DNA of 64,000 nt, taken from contig CAWCXA010000007.1 in assembly GCA_963799425.1 (NCBI GenBank), forward strand, positions 310,001 through 374,000, given 5' to 3'. Below are positions 23,969-31,325 of the stretch, piece by piece; positions within the stretch are counted from its first letter, which is position 1; each line of letters begins with the position of its first letter. Source of the DNA: CAVWSM01 sp963799425. GTDB taxonomy: Bacteria > Actinomycetota > Actinomycetes > Jiangellales > Jiangellaceae. The position numbers and the translations under genes were made by a program. A model generated the notes under the pieces. The model saw nothing but the letters and a program-made list of their open reading frames with translations. It made no database searches and was not told where the DNA came from.

Positions 23969-25165
23969 ATGGCGCGCATGACCGGCGTGGCTGAGCGCGA
24001 GCAGGCGAGTGCGCAGGCTCCGCCGCCTCGCGCCTGGGGGCAGCTGCTCGGCCGAGTGCAGCGGCTCGCGGACCGCGTCAGCACCACTGACCGGCAGACG
24101 CTGGGCTTGTGGTTCGCCTCCCGTCTCGCGGTGGCTGTCACCGCCAGCGCGGTCGGCTGGCTGTTGGTCGAGGGCCCCGTCCAGGACTTCGGCAGTCGCT
24201 TCGTGCAGTGGGACGTCAACCACTTCTGGGGGATAGCGCTGCACGGCTACGAGGGCGACCCGACCGGGGTTCCCAACGAGGCGTTCTTTCCCGGCCTGCC
24301 GGCGCTGATGTGGGTCGGCGCCAAGGTCCTCCCCATCGGCCCGACCGACGCCGGCCTCCTCGTCTCGCTCATCGCGGGCGCCGTCGCTGCCGTTGCGCTC
24401 GGCCGGCTCGGCGATCTTGAGTACGGCCGCGGCGTGGGCGCGCGCACCGTACTGCTGTGGGTGCTTGCTCCGACGGCCATCTTCCTTGCCGTGCCCTACA
24501 CCGAGGCGCTGTTCCTCGGCTGCGCGATCCCCGCCTGGCTGCTGGCCCGGCGCGGGCGGTGGATGGAGGCATCGCTGCTCGCGGGTGCGGCGATGACCGT
24601 GCGCGTCAGCGGCGTGTTCCTCGCCGCGGCACTGCTGGTCGAGTTCGCGACGTCACCGCGTCGACGGTGGAAAGAGCTGCCATGGCTGGCGTTGCCGTGG
24701 GTGGTGCTGCTCGCGTGGATGGCCTACCTCCGCTCGATCACGGGCACCTGGACTGCCTGGATCGACGCCCAGGCCGAGGAGTGGCATCGCGGGTTTACCT
24801 GGCCGTGGGAGTCACTGAGCCACACGTGGACCGCGGCTTTCGGTGGCCTCTACGCGCCCGAGTGGGAGTGGATGTTCCGCGCCGAGCTTGTCGCGATGCT
24901 GGTCGGTGTCGTCCTCACCGCCTGGTTGCTCGTCCGCCGGCGCTGGAGCGAGGCCACCTGGATCGGCCTGCAAGTCGCAGCGTTCGCCACGTCTTACTGG
25001 TTCTTCTCCGTGCCCCGGGCAACGCTGCTCTGGTGGCCACTCTGGATGGCCCTTGCTGCTGTGACCCTCAAGCACCGTTGGACGCTCTGGCTGTACGTCG
25101 CCACTGCTGCGCCGCTGTCGATCGTGTGGGCGGCGACCTACCTCACCGGGCGGTGGGCGGGGTGA
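23969..25165 (+). CDS. PIG-V-like integral membrane mannosyltransferase
   Basis: A 398-aa protein with about nine hydrophobic segments. The first loop after TM1 has the family pattern QWDVNHFWGIALHGY followed by NEAFFPGLPALM, as in PIG-V/GT-C type mannosyltransferases that use polyprenyl-phosphate mannose; the acidic D of WD is the likely catalytic-site residue. It follows the PBP gene, as the related Rv0051 follows ponA1. The acceptor is unknown, probably a cell-envelope glycan or lipid. Start ATG 23969 with GAGGAG nine bases before; ATG 23978 is an alternative. Confidence 0.75.
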   Translation: MARMTGVAEREQASAQAPPPRAWGQLLGRVQRLADRVSTTDRQTLGLWFASRLAVAVTASAVGWLLVEGPVQDFGSRFVQWDVNHFWGIALHGYEGDPTGVPNEAFFPGLPALMWVGAKVLPIGPTDAGLLVSLIAGAVAAVALGRLGDLEYGRGVGARTVLLWVLAPTAIFLAVPYTEALFLGCAIPAWLLARRGRWMEASLLAGAAMTVRVSGVFLAAALLVEFATSPRRRWKELPWLALPWVVLLAWMAYLRSITGTWTAWIDAQAEEWHRGFTWPWESLSHTWTAAFGGLYAPEWEWMFRAELVAMLVGVVLTAWLLVRRRWSEATWIGLQVAAFATSYWFFSVPRATLLWWPLWMALAAVTLKHRWTLWLYVATAAPLSIVWAATYLTGRWAG

Positions 25166-25578
25166 CCGAGCCGACCGCGCGGAACGGCGGCCGCCTCGGC
25201 GATGCGGTCGTTGATGTCGTCGGCTTCATCGTGATGCTCGTGATCTGGGCCGGGGTCAGCTTTGTGCTGCTGCTGTGGGCGATCGGCCCACGTATCAAGT
25301 TCTTCGGCGAGTCGGCCAGCCCGGAGGAGATTGCGACCTCGGACAGCCGCGCACCGTGGGCCATCGCGGGCGCCGCGGTGCTGGCTGGGTTGATTGCGGT
25401 GTTCTTCGTCAGGATGCGCAAGCGGTTCGCGGCTTGGGCCTTCGGGCTCCTGACCGCGGTGACGGTGCTCGTCCCGCTCATGGGAGCAGCCGCCGCCAAC
25501 GACCCGGCGCCGCCCGACCCCGGGCCGCGGCACTGCGTGGAGCGCAGCGGCGGCGACAACGACTGCCCTGGCGGGTAG
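25162..25578 (+). CDS. Small integral membrane protein of unknown function
   Basis: A 138-aa protein whose GTG overlaps the stop of the mannosyltransferase (GTGA), so the two are coupled. Three hydrophobic segments are visible: VVDVVGFIVMLVIWAGVSFV, WAIAGAAVLAGLIAVFFV and AFGLLTAVTVLVPLMGAAAA. The tail after the last helix is Pro-rich with two cysteines (HCVERS, DNDCPGG). I do not recognise a family. Its coupling suggests a partner of the glycosyltransferase. Confidence 0.7.
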   Translation: MTEPTARNGGRLGDAVVDVVGFIVMLVIWAGVSFVLLLWAIGPRIKFFGESASPEEIATSDSRAPWAIAGAAVLAGLIAVFFVRMRKRFAAWAFGLLTAVTVLVPLMGAAAANDPAPPDPGPRHCVERSGGDNDCPGG

Positions 25579-25611
25579 TCGGCCACCGATCCGCAAATGA
25601 TCACGGTACCC

Positions 25612-25670
25612 ATGCCAATGGGGGGTGTGCGGGGCTTGTTCGCCTTGCACACCCCCCCATGGCCTTGCAT
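25612..25670. terminator. Bidirectional terminator hairpin between convergent genes
   Basis: CCAATGGGGGGTGTGC (25615-25630) pairs with GCACACCCCCCCATGG (25647-25662), and a short outer pair (ATGC/GCAT) extends the stem. It serves the small membrane protein gene on the plus strand and the yceI-type gene on the minus strand. Confidence 0.8.
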
Positions 25671-25686
25671 GGGCTGGCCTGAAGGC

Positions 25687-26268
25687 TCAGGACTGGCGGA
25701 TGCCTTCGCCCTCGATCTCGATCGTGATCTTCTTGCTCACCATGACGCCGCCGGTCTCGAGCGCGACGTTCCAGGTGATGCCGAAGTCCTCGCGGTCGAT
25801 CTCACCCTTGGCGGTGAAGGCGAGCACCTCTGCTCCGGCCAACGGGTTGAACCCGATGCCCTCGAGCTCGACCTTGAGCGGGACCTCGCGAGTGACGCTC
25901 TTGATCGTCAAGTCGCCCACGACAGTGAACTTGCCATCACCGTGCGAGGTGATCGACTTCGACACCCACGTCATCGTCGGGTGGTTGTCGATCTCGAAGA
26001 AGTCGCTCGAGCGCAGGTGGTCGTCACGCTGTGCCTGACCTGTGGTCACGCTCGACAGCTGGATCGTGGCCTCGGCCGAAGACTCGAGCGGGTTGTCGGC
26101 GATGGTGATCGAGCCGACGAAGTCGGTGAACTGGCCGCGGACCTTCGACACCATCAGGTGCTTGGCTACGAAGCCGACGCGCGTGTGCGCGACGTCGAGG
26201 GCGAACGTGCCAGGTGCCGGGATGGCCACACCGTCGACGGTGCGGGAGGCGATGTTGGTCTCGGTCAC
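25687..26268 (-). CDS. YceI-family lipocalin-like protein
   Basis: A 193-aa YceI protein, a beta-barrel that binds isoprenoid-like molecules in characterised members. It has GTFALDVAHTRVGFVAKHLMVSKVRGQF at the start, then HLRSSDFFEIDNHPTMTWVS and DREDFGITWN, all family hallmarks. There is no signal peptide, so it is probably cytosolic. GTG 26268 follows AAGGAA by seven bases. It is divergent from a MarR regulator, with two palindromes between them, so repression by that MarR protein is likely. Confidence 0.9.
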   Translation of the reverse strand: MTETNIASRTVDGVAIPAPGTFALDVAHTRVGFVAKHLMVSKVRGQFTDFVGSITIADNPLESSAEATIQLSSVTTGQAQRDDHLRSSDFFEIDNHPTMTWVSKSITSHGDGKFTVVGDLTIKSVTREVPLKVELEGIGFNPLAGAEVLAFTAKGEIDREDFGITWNVALETGGVMVSKKITIEIEGEGIRQS

Positions 26269-26303
26269 AGGGGAGTTCCTTCCAGAAGGATGTCTCGTTT
26301 TGC

Positions 26304-26323
26304 GGCTCCCCGGTGTGGGAGCC
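26304..26323. promoter_or_regulatory. Perfect inverted repeat in the yceI-type 5' region
   Basis: GGCTCCC-N6-GGGAGCC, 7-base arms, lying about 36 bases before the yceI-type start and just downstream of its candidate promoter. It could be an operator or an mRNA hairpin. Confidence 0.4.
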
Positions 26324-26335
26324 GTACACTGAGCA

Positions 26336-26355
26336 ATTATTGCGCCTTCAATATT
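26336..26355. promoter_or_regulatory. AT-rich palindrome, candidate MarR operator
   Basis: ATTATTG-N6-CAATATT with one mismatch between the 7-base arms, standing out in a GC-rich background. It overlaps a candidate minus-strand -35 (TTGAAG) for the yceI-type gene, whose -10 would be TGTACG at 17 bases, and lies just upstream of the marR -10. Confidence 0.5.
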
Positions 26356-26376
26356 CCGCTTGTCAACTTGGCCGTG

Positions 26377-26382
26377 TAGGAT
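26377..26382 (+). promoter_or_regulatory. -10 box of a leaderless promoter for the MarR regulator
   Basis: TAGGAT exactly six bases before the ATG at 26389. The spacing fits transcription starting at the A of the start codon. Confidence 0.6.
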
Positions 26383-26388
26383 CAGGGG

Positions 26389-26892
26389 ATGCAGGCCACC
26401 GACCCCGCGCTGACGTCCGTCTCGGATGACCAGCGGCTCACGGCTGTGGGGCTGCTGGTGGAGGCCTATCAGGGCCTCATGGACAAGCTCGAGCCGCACA
26501 TCGTCGCGCACGGGGTGACGGGCATGGAGTTCGGCGTCATGATCCGGCTCGCCCGGAGCCCCAATGGACGGCTACGCATGACCGATCTCGCCAGCCAGGT
26601 CGGGCTGTCGACGAGTGGCACGACCCGAGCAGTCGACAGGCTGGAGCGCGCCGGCATGGTGGCCCGTGTCACGTGTGACAGCGACCGACGTGGCTACTTC
26701 GCGGCCTTAAAGCCGGCCGGGCAGGCCAAGGTCGACGAGATCTTGCCAGGGCACCTCGAGCTCATCGATCGGTGGTACACCGGGGTCCTCGACTGCGACG
26801 ACTTCGCCGCGCTGGAGAGCGCGTTGCGGGCCGTCCGCGACGCCGTGCGACCTGATGCCACTGCAGGGGCCGAGCTGCCACCGGCAGGCTGA
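26389..26892 (+). CDS. MarR-family transcriptional regulator
   Basis: A 167-aa winged-helix regulator: MEFGVMIRLARSPNGRLRMTDLASQVGLSTSGTTRAVDRL is the DNA-binding helix-turn-helix and MVARVTCDSDRRGYFAAL is the wing with the conserved D-x-R. It is divergent from the yceI-type gene with palindromes in the shared 120-base region, so it probably controls itself and that gene. The ligand is unknown. Its stop lies 7 bases from the convergent endonuclease IV stop. Confidence 0.9.
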   Translation: MQATDPALTSVSDDQRLTAVGLLVEAYQGLMDKLEPHIVAHGVTGMEFGVMIRLARSPNGRLRMTDLASQVGLSTSGTTRAVDRLERAGMVARVTCDSDRRGYFAALKPAGQAKVDEILPGHLELIDRWYTGVLDCDDFAALESALRAVRDAVRPDATAGAELPPAG

Positions 26893-26899
26893 CCGCCGG

Positions 26900-27679
26900 T
26901 CAGTCGCGCATGGCCGCGATGTCAGCGGCCTGCCCTGCGATCCCACCCGGCGTCTCAACGATCACGGCGGCGCCAGCAGCACGGACGAGCGCGCGAACGG
27001 TCTCGACGTCGAATACCGCGTCGGCGAGGTTGGTGTGGCGGTCGGCACCGGAATCGAACGCGTCACGCGTACCGTTCGCATGCACGAGGTCGATCCGACC
27101 GGTGACACGCTTGATGTCGTCGACGACTGAGCCCAGATCTAGGCCGCCCGCATAGGCGTGGCAGGTGTCCAGACAGAACCCGACGCCTGAGTCACCGACC
27201 ACTTCCCACAGCCGGGCGATCCGGTCTAGCCGCCGCGTGATCGCGTTGTCGCCGCCTGCCGTGTTCTCGATGAGTACGGGAAGTCGCATTTCCAGGCGCT
27301 CCACGCACTTGCGCCAGTTGTCGAAACCGACCTCCGGGTCCTCGTCTTTCAGCAGATGCCCGCCGTGGACGATCAGCGCGCGAGCGCCGATCTCGGCGGC
27401 CGCGTCGACCTGCTGTTGCAACAGCTTGCGACTCGGAATGCGGATGCGGTTGTTGGTCGTCGCGACGTTGAGGACATAGGGCGCGTGCACATACAGCCCG
27501 ATCCCGGCCTCCTTCGCTGCCGCGCGCAACGCCGCCGCGCCACCAGGGAACTCGACCTTGGGTCCCTTCCATCCCTGCGGGTCACCGAGGAAGAACTGGG
27601 CGAGATCGGCAGACCTGGCCAGGGCGTGGCCGACGGGGTCGTCCTGGTCGACGTGCGCGCCGATGGCAAGGGTGCTCAT
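26900..27679 (-). CDS. nfo: Endonuclease IV (AP endonuclease)
   Basis: A 259-aa TIM-barrel DNA repair enzyme that cuts at abasic sites. Metal-binding and family motifs are present: GAHVD at the start, YVHAPYVLNVAT, ALIVHGGH, VLIENTAGG, FCLDTCHAYAGG and RHTNL. Slightly shorter than the E. coli enzyme. No ribosome-binding site precedes the ATG at 27679; TACGCT lies eight bases upstream, so it may be leaderless. Confidence 0.9.
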   Translation of the reverse strand: MSTLAIGAHVDQDDPVGHALARSADLAQFFLGDPQGWKGPKVEFPGGAAALRAAAKEAGIGLYVHAPYVLNVATTNNRIRIPSRKLLQQQVDAAAEIGARALIVHGGHLLKDEDPEVGFDNWRKCVERLEMRLPVLIENTAGGDNAITRRLDRIARLWEVVGDSGVGFCLDTCHAYAGGLDLGSVVDDIKRVTGRIDLVHANGTRDAFDSGADRHTNLADAVFDVETVRALVRAAGAAVIVETPGGIAGQAADIAAMRD

Positions 27680-27739
27680 GACCAGCGAGCGTACGACCAG
27701 CCGCCGACACGGGTCACAGCCAGCAGCGCGCGGCCCGGG

Positions 27740-28045
27740 TCACACCAACCCGCCGTGGCCCATGTTGAGCAGTAGCCCGACGAACGCTGCAGTCCACGCG
27801 CAGACATTGACCCAGCGCTCCGCGGTCGTCGCGGAGACGAGCTGGGCGAACGTACCCACAAAGAGGCCCGCCGCTCCGGCCCAGGAACCCGGTATGTGCC
27901 ATGAATCGACCGTCGCGCACACGAGCGACACCGCCCCGAAGAACGCGGTCAGCCCCGTGAGTGTGTTGGCCAGCGGGTGCTTGCGTCCGTCAGTGTTGAG
28001 CGACGGGAGCGTCCGTCGATGCACCGCTTGGGCCACGACCCCCAC
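27740..28045 (-). CDS. Small membrane protein divergent from rpsF
   Basis: A 101-aa protein with three hydrophobic stretches (TGLTAFFGAVSLVCATV, WAGAAGLFVGTFAQLV, VCAWTAAFVGLLLNMGHGG). Codon use and hydrophobic periodicity support a real gene. I do not recognise a function. It is transcribed away from the ribosomal protein operon, and lies upstream of nfo on the same strand (60-base gap). Confidence 0.65.
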   Translation of the reverse strand: MGVVAQAVHRRTLPSLNTDGRKHPLANTLTGLTAFFGAVSLVCATVDSWHIPGSWAGAAGLFVGTFAQLVSATTAERWVNVCAWTAAFVGLLLNMGHGGLV

Positions 28046-28118
28046 CTCCCTGCGTGATCCCTTGGCAGGCAGCGTCCACTAGGTGTGGACGATGCGCAAG
28101 CGCACAAGCGCACACTGG

Positions 28119-28224
28119 TAACCTTGGTGCGTCCCGGTGGCCACCGATGGTGCCGGGTCGCTTGATGCAGAGCCCTCCTGCCACGGAGAGACCGTGGCCG
28201 CGAAGTCCACAGGAGGTGGTTGGC
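28119..28224 (+). promoter_or_regulatory. rpsF operon promoter and structured mRNA leader
   Basis: An extended -10 (TGGTAACCT, box 28119-28124) lies about 100 bases before rpsF. The leader holds a hairpin CCACGG-agaga-CCGTGG (28181-28197) and CCTCCTG (28174-28180) that is perfectly complementary to CAGGAGG (28210-28216), the ribosome-binding site. Together they can form a stem that hides the site. S6:S18 is known to bind such leaders in many bacteria; feedback control here is inferred. Confidence 0.6.
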
Positions 28225-28515
28225 ATGCGTCGCTACGAGGTGATGGTGATCCTCGACCCTGACCTGGAGGAGCGCACCGTTGCTCCGAGCCTGGAGCAGT
28301 TCCTCGGTGTCATCCGGCAGGCCGGTGGCACGGTGGAAAAGGTCGACATCTGGGGTCGCCGCAAGCTCGCTTACGAGATCAAGAAGAAGGGCGAGGGCAT
28401 CTACGCCGTCGTCGACCTGAGCGCGGAGCCCGCCGCTGTGCAGGAGCTGGACCGTCAGCTCTCGCTCAACGAGTCGGTGTTGCGCACCAAGGTCGTTCGT
28501 CCCGAGATTCACTGA
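28225..28515 (+). CDS. rpsF: Ribosomal protein bS6
   Basis: A 96-aa bS6: MRRYEVMVILDPDLEERTV and the RRKLAYEIKKKGEGIYAVVDL strand are typical. It binds bS18 and 16S rRNA in the small-subunit platform. AGGAGG lies eight bases before the ATG at 28225. It is the first gene of the conserved rpsF-ssb-rpsR-rplI operon. Confidence 0.98.
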   Translation: MRRYEVMVILDPDLEERTVAPSLEQFLGVIRQAGGTVEKVDIWGRRKLAYEIKKKGEGIYAVVDLSAEPAAVQELDRQLSLNESVLRTKVVRPEIH

Positions 28516-28573
28516 CCGCAACCGATCAATCCGGCCCGCCTCGCACGGTCGAGCGCGCCGGGGAGGAGCCCGC

Positions 28574-29107
28574 ATGGCAGGTGAGACCGTCATCACGGTC
28601 GTCGGCAACCTGACCGACGACCCCGAGCTGCGCTTCACACCATCGGGTGCGGCCGTCGCATCGTTCACCGTCGCGTCGACTCCCCGGACGTTCGACCGCC
28701 AGACCAACGAGTGGAAGGACGGCGACGCGCTGTTCCTGCGTTGCTCGATCTGGCGGCAGGCCGCGGAGAACGTTGCCGAGTCGCTGCATCGTGGCACTCG
28801 CGTGATCGTGTCGGGCCGGCTCAAGCAGCGGTCGTACGAGACACGCGAGGGCGAGAAGCGCACGGTCTTCGAGCTCGACGTCGATGAGGTCGGACCGAGC
28901 CTGCGCTACGCGACAGCCAAGGTCACCAAGACCACCCGCTCCGGCGCTGGTGGCGGCGGCTTCGGCGGCGGCGCACCTGCTGGCGGCGACGACCCATGGT
29001 CGACCCCGCAGGGCGGCACGGCTAGCGGTCAGGCAGCGGCGCCTACGGGTGGCAAGGACCCGTGGGCGGACACGGGCGGCGGCTCGCTCGACGAGCCACC
29101 GTTCTAA
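28574..29107 (+). CDS. ssb: Single-stranded DNA-binding protein
   Basis: A 177-aa SSB: N-terminal OB fold (about 1-115; TVITVVGNLTDDPELRFTPSG, LFLRCSIWRQAAENVAESL, GTRVIVSGRLKQRSY), a Gly/Ala-rich disordered linker and the acidic C-terminal tip SLDEPPF that docks repair and replication proteins. GGAGGAG precedes the ATG. Second gene of the rpsF operon. Confidence 0.97.
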   Translation: MAGETVITVVGNLTDDPELRFTPSGAAVASFTVASTPRTFDRQTNEWKDGDALFLRCSIWRQAAENVAESLHRGTRVIVSGRLKQRSYETREGEKRTVFELDVDEVGPSLRYATAKVTKTTRSGAGGGGFGGGAPAGGDDPWSTPQGGTASGQAAAPTGGKDPWADTGGGSLDEPPF

Positions 29108-29180
29108 CAGCACTACAAGAGACAGCGATCGGACCATCCCGGCGCGAGACGCCGGGCATCCAGAAACCTGGAGCACCAAG

Positions 29181-29417
29181 ATGGCCAAGCCCATTGTTCG
29201 TAAGCCCAAGAAGAAGCAGAACCCGCTCAAAGCGGCCAAGATCACCTACGTCGACTACAAGGACACGGCGCTGCTGCGGAAGTTCATCTCCGACCGCGGC
29301 AAGATCCGTGCCCGCCGGGTGACCGGAGTGTCCGTCCAGGAGCAGCGGCAGATCGCCAAAGCGGTCAAGAACGCCCGCGAGATGGCGCTCCTGCCGTACA
29401 CCTCGACCGGTCGCTGA
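29181..29417 (+). CDS. rpsR: Ribosomal protein bS18, cysteine-free (zinc-independent) form
   Basis: A 78-aa bS18 with ITYVDYKDTALLRKFISDRGKIRARRVTG and NAREMALLPYTS as in other actinomycetes. Where the usual form has a CxxC pair near residue 12 and a Cys...His pair around residue 50, this one reads QNPLKAAK and GVSVQEQRQ, so all four zinc ligands are missing. It sits in the primary ssb-rpsR-rplI operon, where the zinc-binding form is generally found. Confidence 0.95.
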   Translation: MAKPIVRKPKKKQNPLKAAKITYVDYKDTALLRKFISDRGKIRARRVTGVSVQEQRQIAKAVKNAREMALLPYTSTGR

Positions 29418-29434
29418 CGAAAGGCGCTGCACCA

Positions 29435-29881
29435 ATGAAGCTCATCCTCACCCAAGAGGTGTCGGGCCTGGGCGCCGCCGGCGACATCGTCGACGTGAAG
29501 CCCGGCTACGGCCGCAACTTCCTCATCCCGCGCGGGTTCGCGATTCAGTGGACCAAGGGCGGCGAGAAGGAGGTCTCGACCATTCGTCGGGCGCGCGAGT
29601 CGCGCGCGATCGCCGATCTCGATACTGCTGGAGACGTCAAGACGCGGCTCGAGTCGGTCGCGGTCACGCTGACGGCACGGGCCGGCGACGGCGGCCGCCT
29701 GTTCGGCGCGGTCACCACGTCCGACGTCGCCGACGCGATTGTCGCGGCCGGTGGTCCGCAGGTCGACAAGCGCCGCATCGAGGTCGGCACGCCGATAAAG
29801 ACCGTCGGCGCGCACCAGGTCACGGTGCGCCTGCACCCCGAGGTGACCGCCTCGGTCAACCTCCAGGTCACGTCCGCCTGA
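29435..29881 (+). CDS. rplI: Ribosomal protein bL9
   Basis: A 148-aa bL9: N-terminal domain MKLILTQEVSGLGAAGDIVDVKPGYGRNFLIPRGFA, a long connecting helix and the C-terminal RNA-binding domain (LFGAVTTSDVADAI). GAAAGG precedes the ATG. Its 3' end overlaps the convergent response-regulator gene by 14 bases. Confidence 0.97.
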   Translation: MKLILTQEVSGLGAAGDIVDVKPGYGRNFLIPRGFAIQWTKGGEKEVSTIRRARESRAIADLDTAGDVKTRLESVAVTLTARAGDGGRLFGAVTTSDVADAIVAAGGPQVDKRRIEVGTPIKTVGAHQVTVRLHPEVTASVNLQVTSA

Positions 29882-30605
29882 CCTGACACGCCGTGAGCGG
29901 CCCGTCCCGACGAGGGGCCGGGCCGCTTGCACGTTTACCGGCAGATCGGTCGTTCGGACTCTGCTCGCCGAGCTTGGCACGGACCTGCGCCACATGGACG
30001 TCGACTGTGCGGGTGCCGGCGTCCGCCCCATAGCCCCACACCGAGCTCAGCAGCTGCTCTCGGGTGAACACCCGACCGGGGCTGCGCATGAGATGAGCGA
30101 GGAGTTCGAACTCGGTCGTTGTGAGCCGGACCTCGTGCGGGCCGATCCACGTACGTCGGCTGCGGGGGTCGATGCGGACTGCTCCGACCGCGAGCGACTC
30201 CTCCGTACGGACGTCGCCAACCGACCGGCGGAGCACCGACCGCACGCGGGCGACCAGCTCCCTCGGGCTGAAGGGCTTGGTGATGTAGTCGTCGGCCCCG
30301 AGCTCTAGCCCGACAACGCGATCGACCTCGCCGTCGCGGGCGGTCACGAACAGCACCGGCACCCAGTTGTTCTCCGCGCGCAACGCTCGGCACACCTCGA
30401 TGCCGTCGACGCCTGGCAGTGTGATGTCGATGATCGCGGCGATGGGTGCCAGCCGACGCACCGCAGCCAGTGCCCCATCTCCGCTGCCCTCGACGTGTAC
30501 GCCGTATCCATCCCTGCGCAGGTAGAGAGGGATGAGATCGGCGATCGAGCGGTCGTCCTCCGCGACCACGACAAGACCGCGGGTCGTGGTCGCGGAATGC
30601 TCCAT
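29868..30605 (-). CDS. OmpR-family orphan response regulator with altered C-terminus
   Basis: A 245-aa regulator. Receiver domain: acidic pair in VVAEDDRS, phospho-acceptor D in AIIDITLPGVDG, VTAR and TKPFSPREL. Winged-helix DNA-binding domain: LTTTEFELLAHLMRSPGRVFTREQLLSSVWG and RTVDVHVAQVRAKLGE. The normal last strand (IRTVRGVGYR-like) is absent; after KLGEQSP the sequence is Arg/Pro-rich and overlaps the rplI terminator and gene. No histidine kinase is adjacent. It is the last gene of a set with a secreted protein and a small lipoprotein. Start ATG 30605 with GGAAGG six bases before. Confidence 0.85.
   Translation of the reverse strand: MEHSATTTRGLVVVAEDDRSIADLIPLYLRRDGYGVHVEGSGDGALAAVRRLAPIAAIIDITLPGVDGIEVCRALRAENNWVPVLFVTARDGEVDRVVGLELGADDYITKPFSPRELVARVRSVLRRSVGDVRTEESLAVGAVRIDPRSRRTWIGPHEVRLTTTEFELLAHLMRSPGRVFTREQLLSSVWGYGADAGTRTVDVHVAQVRAKLGEQSPNDRSAGKRASGPAPRRDGPLTACQVRRT
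29896..29927 (+). terminator. Terminator of the rpsF-rplI operon
   Basis: AGCGGCCCG pairs perfectly with CGGGCCGCT around a 14-base loop, 15 bases after the rplI stop, followed by TTGCACGTTT. The hairpin lies inside the C-terminal codons of the convergent response-regulator gene. Confidence 0.75.
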
Positions 30606-30633
30606 GAACACCCTTCCGATGTTTGCGCGTCGG

Positions 30634-30804
30634 TTAGCCCGGCGGGTCAGACCCGAGCTCAGACTCGATGCTGCCGAGCGTTCGCTCGATTGAATCAAGC
30701 TCGGCGCCCGGTCCTTGCTCGCGAGGAATGGTGTCATCCCCCGCGCATCCAGTCAGCGCGGCTGCGAGCAGGATGCTGACGGTGGCTGCGCGGCGCCGTG
30801 TCAC
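30634..30804 (-). CDS. 56-aa lipoprotein between the secreted protein and the response regulator
   Basis: A small reading frame from GTG 30804, overlapping the stop of the secreted-protein gene (GTGA). It encodes a signal sequence RRRAATVSILLAAALTGC with a clean lipobox (LTGC, Cys20), an acidic start (AGDDTIPREQ) and a short amphipathic helix (AELDSIERTLGSIESEL). The overlap, lipobox and 28-base gap to the regulator start support a real gene. I know of no family. Confidence 0.7.
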   Translation of the reverse strand: MTRRRAATVSILLAAALTGCAGDDTIPREQGPGAELDSIERTLGSIESELGSDPPG

Positions 30805-31214
30805 GAGTCGCCACCCAGGCCGTCCAGATATGCGCAGTGCGCGTCCTGGAAGGCGTGCATACGGCGAGTCAGATCCGCCAGCTCGTCGACGCGGCTGGCG
30901 CGCCGCTCGGCCCGCTCGTTGAGCATTTCTGCGCGTGCCGTCCGCCCGTTGGCCGCTGCCTGCTCAGCACGGGCCTGCAACCAGGCCACCGAGCCAAGAG
31001 TCCCCGCGTCCCCCTCGATGCGTTCGGTGAGCCGGCCTGCCCAATCCAGTAACCGCGGGACCCGCTCCTCACAGAGGACTCGTACCTGGTCGGAGCTGAT
31101 CGTGATCGGATCTGGCGCGGGGGTGGCGCTCGCGACACTCGCCGGAGCGGCCACGACGAAAGCGAGCGCACCCGTGATGACTCCGGTCGCAAGGCGGGCG
31201 GTGCTGCGTTGCAT
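30801..31214 (-). CDS. Secreted helical protein of unknown function
   Basis: A 137-aa protein with a signal peptide (ATGVITGALAFVVAAPASVASA) and a mature helical domain containing two cysteines (VLCEER and DAHCAYL, about 65 residues apart) that could form a disulfide, and a charged helix with LNERAERRASRVDELADLTRRM. AGGAGGAG lies five bases before the ATG. It is the first of three coupled genes ending in an orphan response regulator, so a sensory or signalling role is possible. No known domain recognised. Confidence 0.75.
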   Translation of the reverse strand: MQRSTARLATGVITGALAFVVAAPASVASATPAPDPITISSDQVRVLCEERVPRLLDWAGRLTERIEGDAGTLGSVAWLQARAEQAAANGRTARAEMLNERAERRASRVDELADLTRRMHAFQDAHCAYLDGLGGDS

Positions 31215-31325
31215 CTCAACTCCTCCTCGATCGGTCCGGCCGGTCGCCGGACATCACGGGGAGTCTTGCCACAGCGCGTGCGTGCCAGATCCGAGCCGTG
31301 TTCGAGGAACGTAAGAGTTCGTGCG

